Source: Thermomonospora echinospora (GTDB lineage: Bacteria > Actinomycetota > Actinomycetes > Streptosporangiales > Streptosporangiaceae). Taken from it: DNA of 64,000 nt. The DNA is taken from NCBI RefSeq assembly GCF_900108175.1, contig NZ_FNVO01000001.1:223662-287661 (forward strand), given 5' to 3'. The notes under the pieces were generated by a model. It saw only the letters and a list, made by a program, of their open reading frames with translations, did not search any database and was not told the origin of the DNA. This document shows positions 1-7,962 of the stretch, one piece after another; within the stretch, counting starts at the first letter, position 1; each line of letters begins with the position of its first letter. A program made the position numbers and the translations under genes.

Positions 1-737
1 TGGGCCAGGCCCTTGCGGTAGTGCATCAGCACGATGTCGCCGGGCTGGAAGCCCTTGCCGCCGCCGTCGCCGCGGGCGAACCCGTTGAAGCCCACCCCGG
101 GCCCGGTGGTGCCGTTGTAGAACTCGGTGTTCCACAGCATGATCAGTTTGATGCCGCACTCCTTGGCGGCCTGCTGGGTCAGCTCGTTCATGGCGCCGAA
201 CGGCGGGCGGAAGAACACCGGGCGCATGCCGTACTGCTGGGTGATGGTGGCCGAGGCGTCGCAGATCTGTTTGCGCTGCTGCTCCAGCGGCAGGGTGTTC
301 ATGGCCGGGTGCGTCACCGAGTGGTTCTCCATCCGGGACCCGGCGTTGCGCAGCGACCAGAAGTACTGGCCCTGCCCCTTGACGTAGGTGGAGGTCAGGA
401 AGGTCAGGATGGGCACCTTGTGCTGCCGCACCAGCTTGACGAACTCCGGGTCGTACTCGTAGCCGTCGTCGATCGTCAGGAACACCACCCGGTCCTGGGT
501 GGTGATCTTCCGGATCGTCGGCACCGGCCCCCGGGGGATGTCGGCGGCCTGCTCGACGGTCCAGCTTCCGGGCTTGGGACGTTCCCACCCCTGGTCGGCC
601 AGCAGCGCGGTCAGATCCTCCCGCAGCGAGGGCGCGGTGTCGGCGGCGGCGTGGGTGCGAACCTCGGGCCAGGCGCCCGCACCGACCCCCAGCACGCCCG
701 CGACCAGGCAGGCGACCAGGGGAATCTTCCCTCGCAT
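1..737 (-). CDS. Secreted polysaccharide deacetylase (NodB domain), C-terminus cut by window edge
   Basis: This enzyme should remove acetyl groups from a cell-wall or exopolysaccharide sugar outside the membrane. The visible 245 residues start at ATG 737, preceded by a GAGGAGG ribosome site. A hydrophobic signal segment spans about residues 5-22 and is followed by an Ala-rich stretch. The NodB motifs are in order: TIDDG at about 88-92 (metal-binding and catalytic Asp), HSVTH at 139-143 (metal His pair) and RPPFG at 177-181. The TFDDG motif appears here as TIDDG, with the Asp pair kept. The frame stays open at base 1, so the C-terminal motifs are not visible. The substrate cannot be told from the sequence. 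Confidence 0.88.
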   Translation of the reverse strand, partial: MRGKIPLVACLVAGVLGVGAGAWPEVRTHAAADTAPSLREDLTALLADQGWERPKPGSWTVEQAADIPRGPVPTIRKITTQDRVVFLTIDDGYEYDPEFVKLVRQHKVPILTFLTSTYVKGQGQYFWSLRNAGSRMENHSVTHPAMNTLPLEQQRKQICDASATITQQYGMRPVFFRPPFGAMNELTQQAAKECGIKLIMLWNTEFYNGTTGPGVGFNGFARGDGGGKGFQPGDIVLMHYRKGLA

Positions 738-915
738 AGCCGGAACCTCCTCAGGGGGCGACCGACCGGTGTCCGATCGGGTGTGGGGGGACGCCCGCAT
801 CGGTTGACGCGGGGGCGCGCAGGAAGGTTCGCACATCAAGCGTGACAAAGGCGCGCGACTCGCTCGGCAGTTCTTGCCATTCGTCACGGCGGGACGTTTT
901 TCCTAGGGTCGGGAC

Positions 916-1713
916 ATGAAGGTCACCGGGAGTGCCACCCTCGCCGCGCCGCTACCCCGGGTCTGGGATGCGCTGCAGGACCCGGCCGTGCTGGCCAGCA
1001 GCATCCCCGGCTGCCACAGCCTGGAGGCGGTGGGTGCCGGCGCGTACAAGATGACGATCACCGCGGGGGTCGCCTCCGTCCGGGGCACCTACGTCGGGCA
1101 GGTGGCGCTCGCCGAGCCCGAGCCGCCGCACTCGTTCGTGCTGCGCGCCCGCGGGCAGGGCGCGCCCGGTACGGTCGAGGCCACCGTCAACGTCCGGCTG
1201 TCGGAGGGCGCGGACGGTACCCGGGTCGACTACGACGCGGACGCCGTGGTCGGCGGCATGATCGGCGGCGTCGGGCAGCGGATGCTCGGCAGCGTCGCCC
1301 GCAGGACGGCCGGGGAGTTCTTCGCCGCCGTCGAACGGGTCCTGACCGCCCCGGTCCCGGCCTTCGCCGAGGCTGCGCCCGCCGAGGCGGCCTCGCGGCA
1401 GGCGCCCCCGGCACCGGCGGCCGTTCCGCCGACCCTCGCCCAAGCGGCCCCCGTACAGGCGGCTCCCGCCCAAGCGGTCCCTGTGCAGGCGGCCTCCCCG
1501 CAGGCGACCCCCGTTCAGGCTGCCTCCGCGCAGGCGGCTCCCGCGCAGGCTCCGGTGCCCGGGGCGATGTTCTACGGCCGGGCCGCCGAGCCGGCGGCCG
1601 GGCCGGAGCGGATCGCCGGGCCGATGACGATCGCGTTCGGCGCGGGCGGCCTGGTGGCGCTAGCGGGGGTGGTCGTCGGGTACGCCCTGGGGCGTCGCCG
1701 CGGCGGCGCCTGA
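916..1713 (+). CDS. CoxG/SRPBCC-family protein with Gln-Ala-Pro repeat linker and C-terminal membrane anchor
   Basis: Residues 1-150 match the START/SRPBCC fold of the carbon monoxide dehydrogenase subunit G (CoxG) family: the start MKVTGSATLAAPLPRVWDAL, then LASSIPGCHSLE and a region ending near FFAAVERVL. Residues about 155-215 are a low-complexity linker built from repeated QAAPVQAAPAQA-like units. One helix at about 236-258 followed by GRRRGG would anchor the C-terminus with the basic tail inside. CoxG proteins are linked to recruiting molybdenum hydroxylases to the membrane, but no coxSML genes occur in this window, so the partner is unknown. ATG 916 follows a weak ribosome site. Confidence 0.8.
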   Translation: MKVTGSATLAAPLPRVWDALQDPAVLASSIPGCHSLEAVGAGAYKMTITAGVASVRGTYVGQVALAEPEPPHSFVLRARGQGAPGTVEATVNVRLSEGADGTRVDYDADAVVGGMIGGVGQRMLGSVARRTAGEFFAAVERVLTAPVPAFAEAAPAEAASRQAPPAPAAVPPTLAQAAPVQAAPAQAVPVQAASPQATPVQAASAQAAPAQAPVPGAMFYGRAAEPAAGPERIAGPMTIAFGAGGLVALAGVVVGYALGRRRGGA

Positions 1714-1767
1714 GCGGCGCCTGAGCGGCGTCTTGCGATCACGGGACGCAGAGAGGACGGTGGGGTG

Positions 1768-2694
1768 ATGAGGCCGTTCACCGCGGCCGCGGTGCAGTTC
1801 GCGCCGGCCGCCGGGCCGCTGACCGAGCGGACGGTCCGCGAGAACCTGGACAAGGCCGTGGCCTGGACCGGGCGCTGCGTGGCCGCCACCGGCGCCGAGC
1901 TGGTCGTGCTGCCGGAGTCGTGCACCACCGGGTTCACCCCGGGCGTGCCGGCCGGCGAGTTGTGGTCGCTGATGTCGCAGATCCCCGGGCCCGTCACCGA
2001 GCCCCTCCAGGAGGCCGCCCGCGACCTCGGCGTGCACGTGTGCTTTGGCACCTACGAGCGGGGCGGGTCGCCCGGCGTGGTGCACAACGCGGCGGTGCTG
2101 GTCGGCCCGCGGGGCGACGTGCTGGGCGTCTACCGCAAGACGCACCCGTTCGGCGGGGAGGACGCCCGCCGGGGCGGCTGGGTGACCGCCGGCACGGACG
2201 TGTGCGTGGTGGACACCGCGCTGGGCCGCATCGGCATGGCGATCTGCTTCGACGGCGACTTCCCCGAGCTGTGGCGGATCCAGGCGGTGCGCGGCGCCGA
2301 GGTGATCTGCCGGCCCTCGGCCCTGCTGCGCTCGGCCGACATCTGGGAGCTGACCACCCGGGCCCGCGCCTACGACAACCACGTCTACGTGGTGGCCGCC
2401 AACGCGGTGGGCGCCGACCCGGCCGGCGTCCTGTACTTCGGCAACTCGCTGATCGTGACCCCGATCGCCGAGGTGGTGGCGCGCGCCGCGACCCAGGAGT
2501 CGTGGGTGGCGGCCCGCCTCGACCCCGCCGCCGCGATGGCCTCGCTCACCCCCGGCTCCTCGGTGCCGCAGCCCTTCGACCACCTGGCCGAGCGGAACCT
2601 GGAGCTGTACGACAAGCACGCCGCCGACCTGCTCGGCCCGGCACAGACCACCTTTCCCTACAGTCCGTACGGGTCACCGCCCTCGCGCCCCTGA
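1768..2694 (+). CDS. Carbon-nitrogen hydrolase (nitrilase superfamily)
   Basis: A 308-residue amidohydrolase that should cleave a non-peptide C-N bond through a Cys thioester. The Glu-Lys-Cys triad is visible: E50 in VVLPESC, K124 in YRKTHPF and C160 in AICFDGDFPE. This length and layout fit aliphatic amidase or N-carbamoyl amidase branches more than true nitrilases. A GTG lies directly before the ATG (1765-1770); I chose the ATG. The gene is about 55 bp behind the CoxG-like gene and could be co-transcribed. A second enzyme of this superfamily lies at 13308-14099. The substrate is not known. Confidence 0.87.
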   Translation: MRPFTAAAVQFAPAAGPLTERTVRENLDKAVAWTGRCVAATGAELVVLPESCTTGFTPGVPAGELWSLMSQIPGPVTEPLQEAARDLGVHVCFGTYERGGSPGVVHNAAVLVGPRGDVLGVYRKTHPFGGEDARRGGWVTAGTDVCVVDTALGRIGMAICFDGDFPELWRIQAVRGAEVICRPSALLRSADIWELTTRARAYDNHVYVVAANAVGADPAGVLYFGNSLIVTPIAEVVARAATQESWVAARLDPAAAMASLTPGSSVPQPFDHLAERNLELYDKHAADLLGPAQTTFPYSPYGSPPSRP

Positions 2695-3001
2695 GGAGGC
2701 GGGTCCGCGACCGTGCGCCGGGCCCGGTAGGCGACGTGATCCGCCCGGCCGGGCACGACGACATGCGGCCGTTCCCGCCGCGGCACGGGACCGCACGAAA
2801 CGCGGAAGCGATCCCCGGGCATGAATACTGGGGCTTCCCCATGGGGTGGCGCCGAAACTTTGCGGAGACCGGACCCTTCCGTACGGAGCTCCTCTTCCCC
2901 CCGCTTGCGCGGACCCGGCGCGCGTTCCGCAGGAGAGGTTTCGGGGGAACCGCCGGGGTAGGGGCCGCTCACGGAACTGATTCGTATGAGGAGGTCACGT
3001 C
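2695..3001. other. Intergenic region upstream of the ClpC-type gene
   Basis: This 307-bp gap between the amidohydrolase and the Clp ATPase holds no convincing gene. A GAGGAGGT ribosome site sits just before ATG 3002. I looked for a ClgR- or HspR-type operator and did not find one I would defend. Open frames crossing it are extensions of shadow frames. Confidence 0.5.
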
Positions 3002-5527
3002 ATGGTCGGGGGCTGGCATGGGTCCGGCGGCGGGATGGATCCCTTCGAGGAACTGCTCGCCCGCTTCTTCGGCGCGGGGGGCGCCAAAAGGCCGGTGGAG
3101 CGCGTCAACCTGGCCAGGCTGATCAGTGAACCGGGCCGCGAGCTCATCCGGGACGCGGCGCTGCGGGCGGCCGAGTGGGGCAGCCCGGACCTGGACACCG
3201 ACCATCTGCTGTGGGCGGCGGCCCACCACGACGCCACCCGCCACATGCTCAGCCGGGCGGGAGCCGACCCCGAGGCCCTGGCCGGGCAGATCGAGAGCCA
3301 CAGCGGGCACGGCCCCACCCGGGAGACCCCGCCGATGATGACGCCGTCGGCCAAACGGGCGCTGCTGGACGCTTACCAGATCTCCCGCGCCGTCGGCTCG
3401 TCCTACATCGGCCCCGAACACGTGCTGCTCGCGCTGGCCGTCAACCCCGACTCCCCGGCCGGGCGGATGCTGCGCGAGGCGCACGTCACCCCTGAGGCGC
3501 TGCAGGAGGCGGCGATGGGCACCCGTCCCGCCGCGGCGGCCGCGCCGCGCCCGGCCACCGACACCCCGACACTGGACGAGTACGCGCGCGACCTGACCGA
3601 GCTGGCCCGCGAGGGCCGCATCGACCCGGTGATCGGCCGTGACGACGAGATCGCCCAGACCATCGAGGTGCTGTCGCGGCGGACCAAGAACAACCCGGTA
3701 CTGATCGGCGACCCCGGCGTCGGCAAGACCGCGGTCGTGGAGGGCCTCGCCCAGCGCGTCGCCGACGGCGACGTGCCCGAGCTGCTGTTCGGCAAGCGGC
3801 TGGTCCAGCTCGACCTGGCCGCGGTGGTGGCCGGCACCCGCTACCGGGGCGACTTCGAGGAACGGCTGAACAAGCTGATCGAGGAGATCCGCGGCCACTC
3901 CGACCGGCTGCTGGTGTTCATCGACGAGATCCACACCGTGGTGACCGTCGGCGGCGCGGAGGGGGCGATGAGCGCCGGCAACATGCTCAAGCCCGCGCTG
4001 GCGCGCGGCGAGCTGCACGTCATCGGCGCCACCACCATCGACGAGTACCGCAGGAACATCGAGAAGGACGCCGCGCTGGAGCGCAGGTTCCAGCCGATCA
4101 TGGTGCCCGAGCCCTCCACGGAGGACACCATCGAGATCCTGCGCGGGCTGGGCGACCGCTACGAGGCCCACCACCAGGTGCGCTTCCGGGACGAGGCGCT
4201 GGTGGCCGCGGTGGAGCTGTCCAGCCGCTACCTCACCGACCGGTTCCTGCCCGACAAGGCCATCGACCTGATCGACCAGGCCGGCGCGCGGGTGCGGCTG
4301 CGCACCAGGACACCCGGCCAGGAGGCCCGCGAGCTGGAGCGGCGCATCGACCAGGTGCACCGCGAGAAGGACCAGGCCGTCGCCGAGGAGAACTACGAGC
4401 ACGCCAGGGCGCTGCGCGACGAATTGGCCGAGCTGGAACGACGCAGGGACCAGGACCCGCACGCCGGCGGCGGCACGGCGGTGCCCGAGGTGACCGTCGA
4501 GGACATCGCCGAGGTGGTGTCCCGGATCAGCGGCATCCCGGTGGCCCAGCTCACCCGAGAGGAGCGCGACCGCCTGCTGCAACTGGAGGAGCACCTGCAC
4601 CGCCGGGTGATCGGGCAGGACGAGGCGGTGGCGGCGGTCGCCGAGGCGGTGCGCCGCGCCCGCGCCGGGATGGGCGATCCCGACCGGCCCATCGGCAGCT
4701 TCCTGTTCCTGGGGCCGACCGGGGTGGGCAAGACCGAGCTGGCCCGGACGCTGGCCGAGGCGCTGTTCGGCAGCGAGGACCGCATGGTCCGCCTCGACAT
4801 GAGCGAGTTCCAGGAACGGCACACCGTAAGCCGGCTGACGGGGGCCCCGCCCGGCTACATCGGCTATGAGGAGGCCGGCCAGCTCACCGAGTCGGTGCGC
4901 CGCCGCCCCTACTCGGTGCTGCTGCTGGACGAGATCGAGAAGGCCCACCACGACGTGTTCAACGTGCTGCTGCAGCTGCTGGACGACGGCCGGCTCACCG
5001 ACGCCCAGGGCCGCACGGTCGACTTCCGTAACACCGTGGTGATCATGACCAGCAACCTGGGCTCGGACGTGATCGGCGCCTCGACGACCCTGGGGTTCAC
5101 CGCCGCCGACGGCGTCGACGCCTCGCTGCGCGACCGGGTGATGGGGCGGCTGCGCGAGGCGTTCCGGCCGGAGTTCCTCAACCGGATCGACGAGATCATC
5201 GTGTTCCGCAGGCTGGAGCTGGAGCAGCTGTGCCAGATCACCGAGCTGCTGCTGGAGGAGACCCGCCGCCGGGTGCACGCCCAGGGCGTCACCATCGAGT
5301 TCACCCGGGAGGCGGTCGACTGGCTGGCCCACCGGGGATACCAGCCGGAGTACGGCGCCCGGCCGCTGCGCCGCACCATCCAGCGCGAGCTGGACAACCG
5401 GCTGTCGAGCATGCTGCTGGACGGGCGGCTGCGGCCCGGACAGCACGTGCTGGCCGGCGTCCGCGGCGACGCCATCGACTTCGAGGTGACCGCCGGCAGG
5501 CAGACCGCCGCCGCGGGCCGGCGGTGA
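3002..5527 (+). CDS. ClpC-type AAA+ unfoldase, ATP-binding subunit of Clp protease
   Basis: An 841-residue HSP100 protein that should unfold substrates and pass them to ClpP. Domains in order: a Gly-rich leader (1-30); two Clp N-terminal repeats (about 35-175); the first AAA+ domain with Walker A GDPGVGKT at about 236-243; a UVR-like coiled segment near 453-485 ([14 protein letters not shown]); and the second AAA+ domain with Walker A GPTGVGKT at about 571-578, sensor region and C-terminal D2-small domain. The short middle segment points to ClpC, not ClpB. Canonical actinobacterial ClpC usually starts directly with the N-domain and sits elsewhere, so this may be an extra ClpC-like paralogue. 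No clpP is adjacent. The gene stands alone behind its own ribosome site. Confidence 0.88.
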   Translation: MVGGWHGSGGGMDPFEELLARFFGAGGAKRPVERVNLARLISEPGRELIRDAALRAAEWGSPDLDTDHLLWAAAHHDATRHMLSRAGADPEALAGQIESHSGHGPTRETPPMMTPSAKRALLDAYQISRAVGSSYIGPEHVLLALAVNPDSPAGRMLREAHVTPEALQEAAMGTRPAAAAAPRPATDTPTLDEYARDLTELAREGRIDPVIGRDDEIAQTIEVLSRRTKNNPVLIGDPGVGKTAVVEGLAQRVADGDVPELLFGKRLVQLDLAAVVAGTRYRGDFEERLNKLIEEIRGHSDRLLVFIDEIHTVVTVGGAEGAMSAGNMLKPALARGELHVIGATTIDEYRRNIEKDAALERRFQPIMVPEPSTEDTIEILRGLGDRYEAHHQVRFRDEALVAAVELSSRYLTDRFLPDKAIDLIDQAGARVRLRTRTPGQEARELERRIDQVHREKDQAVAEENYEHARALRDELAELERRRDQDPHAGGGTAVPEVTVEDIAEVVSRISGIPVAQLTREERDRLLQLEEHLHRRVIGQDEAVAAVAEAVRRARAGMGDPDRPIGSFLFLGPTGVGKTELARTLAEALFGSEDRMVRLDMSEFQERHTVSRLTGAPPGYIGYEEAGQLTESVRRRPYSVLLLDEIEKAHHDVFNVLLQLLDDGRLTDAQGRTVDFRNTVVIMTSNLGSDVIGASTTLGFTAADGVDASLRDRVMGRLREAFRPEFLNRIDEIIVFRRLELEQLCQITELLLEETRRRVHAQGVTIEFTREAVDWLAHRGYQPEYGARPLRRTIQRELDNRLSSMLLDGRLRPGQHVLAGVRGDAIDFEVTAGRQTAAAGRR

Positions 5528-5546
5528 GCCGCCGCCGGGGCGGGCA

Positions 5547-5567
5547 CCGCCGGGATCCTCCCGGCGG
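5547..5567. terminator. Hairpin between convergent genes
   Basis: CCGCCGGG (5547-5554) and CCCGGCGG (5560-5567) form a perfect 8-bp stem with a 5-base loop. It lies between the ends of the Clp gene (plus) and the ABC permease gene (minus), so it may end transcripts from both sides. There is no U-tract, as is common for actinobacterial terminator hairpins. Confidence 0.55.
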
Positions 5568-5607
5568 GGAGGCCTGGGGCCGCCGCCGGGAGTGGACGGG
5601 CCGTGCC

Positions 5608-6435
5608 TCAGGCGTCCCGACGCTGGAAGGAGACGAACGCGGCGGCCAGCACGATCGCGGTGTACAGCGCGAACACCGCGCCGCCCGCCACGGGCGACAG
5701 CGCGTCGGGCATGTCGCGGGCCGTCATCAGCATTCCGCCGGCGTTGGACGGCAGCAGCTTGGCGACGGTGTCGCCCCAGTCGCCGGGCAGGAACGACCCG
5801 ATGATCGGCAGTACGAACAGCGCGCCCAGCACGGTCGTCACCGCGCCGGCGGTGTGCCGCAGCAGCATCCCGACGGCCAGCGAGATCAGCGCGATCAGCG
5901 TCAGGTAGACCGCGCCGCCGATCACCGCGCGCAGCACCCCGGGGTCGCCGAGCGAGCCGTCCAGGTTCTTGGTCGCGTAGACGAGCTGGGCCAGGAAGAA
6001 CGAGGCGAACGACACCACCAGCCCGACCACCAGCACCAGCGCCGCCAGCACCAGGGCCTTGGCGGCCAGGTACTGGGTGCGGCGGGGCACCGCGATCAGT
6101 GAGGTGCGGATCATGCCGGTGGCGTACTCCCCGGTGACCACCAGGACGCCCAGCACCCCGAAGGCCACCATGCCGAAGTTCAGTCCGACCAGGCTGAAGG
6201 ACGCCGTGTCGAAGGTCGCCTTGTCCTGCTCGGGAAGCTGGTCGTAGGAGGAGACGAAGGCCAGCGAGATCAGCACCGACAGCCCGACGGACACCACGAC
6301 GCCCGCCAGCAGCGTCCAGAACGTGGACCGGACCGTGCGGATCTTCGTCCACTCCGAGGCCAGCACCCGGCCGAACCCGGCCTTGGCCGCCGGCCCGGCG
6401 GGCGCGGCGCTCGGCTCCTGTGCGGTGGTGGTCAT
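5608..6435 (-). CDS. ABC-2 type transporter permease
   Basis: A 275-residue membrane subunit of an ABC exporter. It starts at ATG 6435, overlapping the stop of the upstream ATPase gene by 4 bp (ATGA). The N-terminal tail (about 1-40) is followed by about six hydrophobic segments, beginning with FWTLLAGVVVSVGLSVLISL and ending with AVFALYTAIVLAAAFVSF. The phrase SEWTKIRTVRSTFWTL before the first helix is typical of actinobacterial ABC-2 permeases paired with NatA/DrrA-type ATPases. The substrate is unknown; drug, lipid or peptide export are the usual options. A longer open frame fuses this gene to a shadow of the ATPase, which is why the inner start was chosen. Confidence 0.88.
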   Translation of the reverse strand: MTTTAQEPSAAPAGPAAKAGFGRVLASEWTKIRTVRSTFWTLLAGVVVSVGLSVLISLAFVSSYDQLPEQDKATFDTASFSLVGLNFGMVAFGVLGVLVVTGEYATGMIRTSLIAVPRRTQYLAAKALVLAALVLVVGLVVSFASFFLAQLVYATKNLDGSLGDPGVLRAVIGGAVYLTLIALISLAVGMLLRHTAGAVTTVLGALFVLPIIGSFLPGDWGDTVAKLLPSNAGGMLMTARDMPDALSPVAGGAVFALYTAIVLAAAFVSFQRRDA

Positions 6436-7406
6436 GCCTTCCCTCCCGGCTGCGTCATCGCCACCGTGGCCGCGTCGGCGGCCTGGCCGTCCCGCGCCCC
6501 GGGCACGCCCGCCTGGTACTCCACCGACTCTCCGGTCAGCTGCATGAACGCGTCCTCCAGGGACGGCTGCACCCCGGCCAGCTCGTGCAGCCACAGGCCG
6601 GCCTCGCCGGCCGTGTCGCCCACCTGGTCGGCGGTGGCCCCGTACACCCGCACGGCGCCGTCGGAGTCGTCCTCCACCCGCCAGCCCCGCTCGGCCAGCA
6701 GTGGGCCGAGCCGGTCCAGGTGCGGCGAGCGCACCCGCACGTGGCTGGTGGCGTTGGCGTCGATGAACTCCCGCATCCCGGTGTCGGCCAGGATCCGGCC
6801 CCGGCCGATCACCACCAGATGGTCGGCGGTCAGCGCCATCTCGCTCATCAGGTGGCTGGAGACGAACACGGTGCGGCCCTCGGCGGCCAGCTGCCGCATG
6901 AGCCGGCGGACCCACACGATGCCCTCGGGGTCCAGGCCGTTGACCGGCTCGTCGAACATCAGCACCCCGGGGTCGCCCAGCAGCGCGGCGGCGATGCCCA
7001 GCCGCTGGCTCATGCCCAGCGAGAAGCCCCGGGTCGGCTTGCCGGCCACCGAGTCCAGCCCCACCAGGCCGAGTACTTCGTCGACCCGGCGGCGCGGGAG
7101 GCCGTTGCTCTGCGCCAGGCACCACAGGTGGTGGTAGGCGCTCCGGCCGCCGTGCACCGCCCTGGCCTCCAGCAGCGCCCCGACCTCCCGCAGCGGTGCG
7201 GGCAGGTCGCGGTAGTGCCTGCCGTTGACGGTCACGTCGCCGGCGGTGGGCCGGTCGAGCCCGAGAATCATCCGCATCGTGGTCGACTTGCCGGCCCCGT
7301 TCGGGCCCAGGAATCCGGTCACCGTGTTGGGCCGCACCGTGAAGTCGGCGTGGTCGACGGCGACCTTGTCGCCGAAACGCTTGGTCAGCCCGCGTGCCTC
7401 GATCAT
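6432..7406 (-). CDS. ABC transporter ATP-binding protein (DrrA/CcmA-like)
   Basis: A 324-residue ATPase that powers the permease next to it. Motifs: Walker A GPNGAGKS at 34-41, ABC signature SLGMSQR at about 129-135, and Walker B VLMFDEP at about 148-154. The signature lacks the usual LSGGQ form (SLGMS instead), which is common in this exporter branch. Residues after about 215 form a C-terminal accessory region ending in an LEDAFMQLTGE motif, as in DrrA-type ATPases. It is first in a two-gene operon with the permease through a 4-bp overlap. Substrate unknown. Confidence 0.9.
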   Translation of the reverse strand: MIEARGLTKRFGDKVAVDHADFTVRPNTVTGFLGPNGAGKSTTMRMILGLDRPTAGDVTVNGRHYRDLPAPLREVGALLEARAVHGGRSAYHHLWCLAQSNGLPRRRVDEVLGLVGLDSVAGKPTRGFSLGMSQRLGIAAALLGDPGVLMFDEPVNGLDPEGIVWVRRLMRQLAAEGRTVFVSSHLMSEMALTADHLVVIGRGRILADTGMREFIDANATSHVRVRSPHLDRLGPLLAERGWRVEDDSDGAVRVYGATADQVGDTAGEAGLWLHELAGVQPSLEDAFMQLTGESVEYQAGVPGARDGQAADAATVAMTQPGGKA

Positions 7407-7437
7407 GTCGTGTCCCTCCGGCCACCGCGCCCGGCGG

Positions 7438-7812
7438 TCAGTTCACCGCCAGCAGGTCCACCACGAAGATCAGCGTCTCGCCGGGCCCGATGGCCCCGCC
7501 CGCGCCGCGGTTGCCGTACGCCAGGTGCGGCGGGATCACCAGCTTGCGCCGGCCGCCGACCCGCATCCCGGCCACGCCCATGTCCCAGCCCTTGATGACC
7601 CGGCCGGCGCCCAGCGGGAACTCGAACGGCTCGCCGCGGTTCCAGGAGGCGTCGAACTCCTCGCCGGTGGAGAAGGCCACGCCCAGGTAGTGCACCGAGA
7701 CGTTGGAGCCCTTGGTGGCCTCCGGCCCGTCGCCGACGACGATGTCGGTGATGTCGAGGTAGTCCGGCGGGGTCCCCTCGGGGAAGTCGATCTCGGGTCG
7801 CTCAAGCGCCAT
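7438..7812 (-). CDS. FKBP-type peptidyl-prolyl cis-trans isomerase
   Basis: A 124-residue single-domain FKBP with no signal peptide, so a cytoplasmic foldase. Recognisable blocks are VSVHYLGVAFSTGEEFDAS, FPLGAGRVIKGWDMGVAGM, IPPHLAYG and the ending LIFVVDLLAV. The active-site core residues (Y, F, D, the VIKGWD Trp and the IPPHLAYG Tyr) are present. It sits 31 bp behind the ABC ATPase start on the same strand, so it is transcribed toward that operon and might be its first gene. Substrate proteins are unknown. Confidence 0.92.
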   Translation of the reverse strand: MALERPEIDFPEGTPPDYLDITDIVVGDGPEATKGSNVSVHYLGVAFSTGEEFDASWNRGEPFEFPLGAGRVIKGWDMGVAGMRVGGRRKLVIPPHLAYGNRGAGGAIGPGETLIFVVDLLAVN

Positions 7813-7962
7813 CGCTGCAGGCTCCAGGCTTCATGGGTGGTGGTCGGTCTTCGGCCGCGGCCCAGCCTATCGGCACCGGCGCCGTGATCCCGAAACCCGC
7901 GGTCGTGCGTTGGCAAGTCTCGACGGTTACCCCGGCGGCCCTGCGACGATAGATGTGGCCTC

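Noticed and set aside
2969-6352. Open frame of 1127 codons on the minus strand
   Set aside because: It runs opposite to the ClpC-type gene; its product is Gly/Arg/Val/Leu-rich with no recognisable domain, typical of an antisense shadow in GC-rich DNA.
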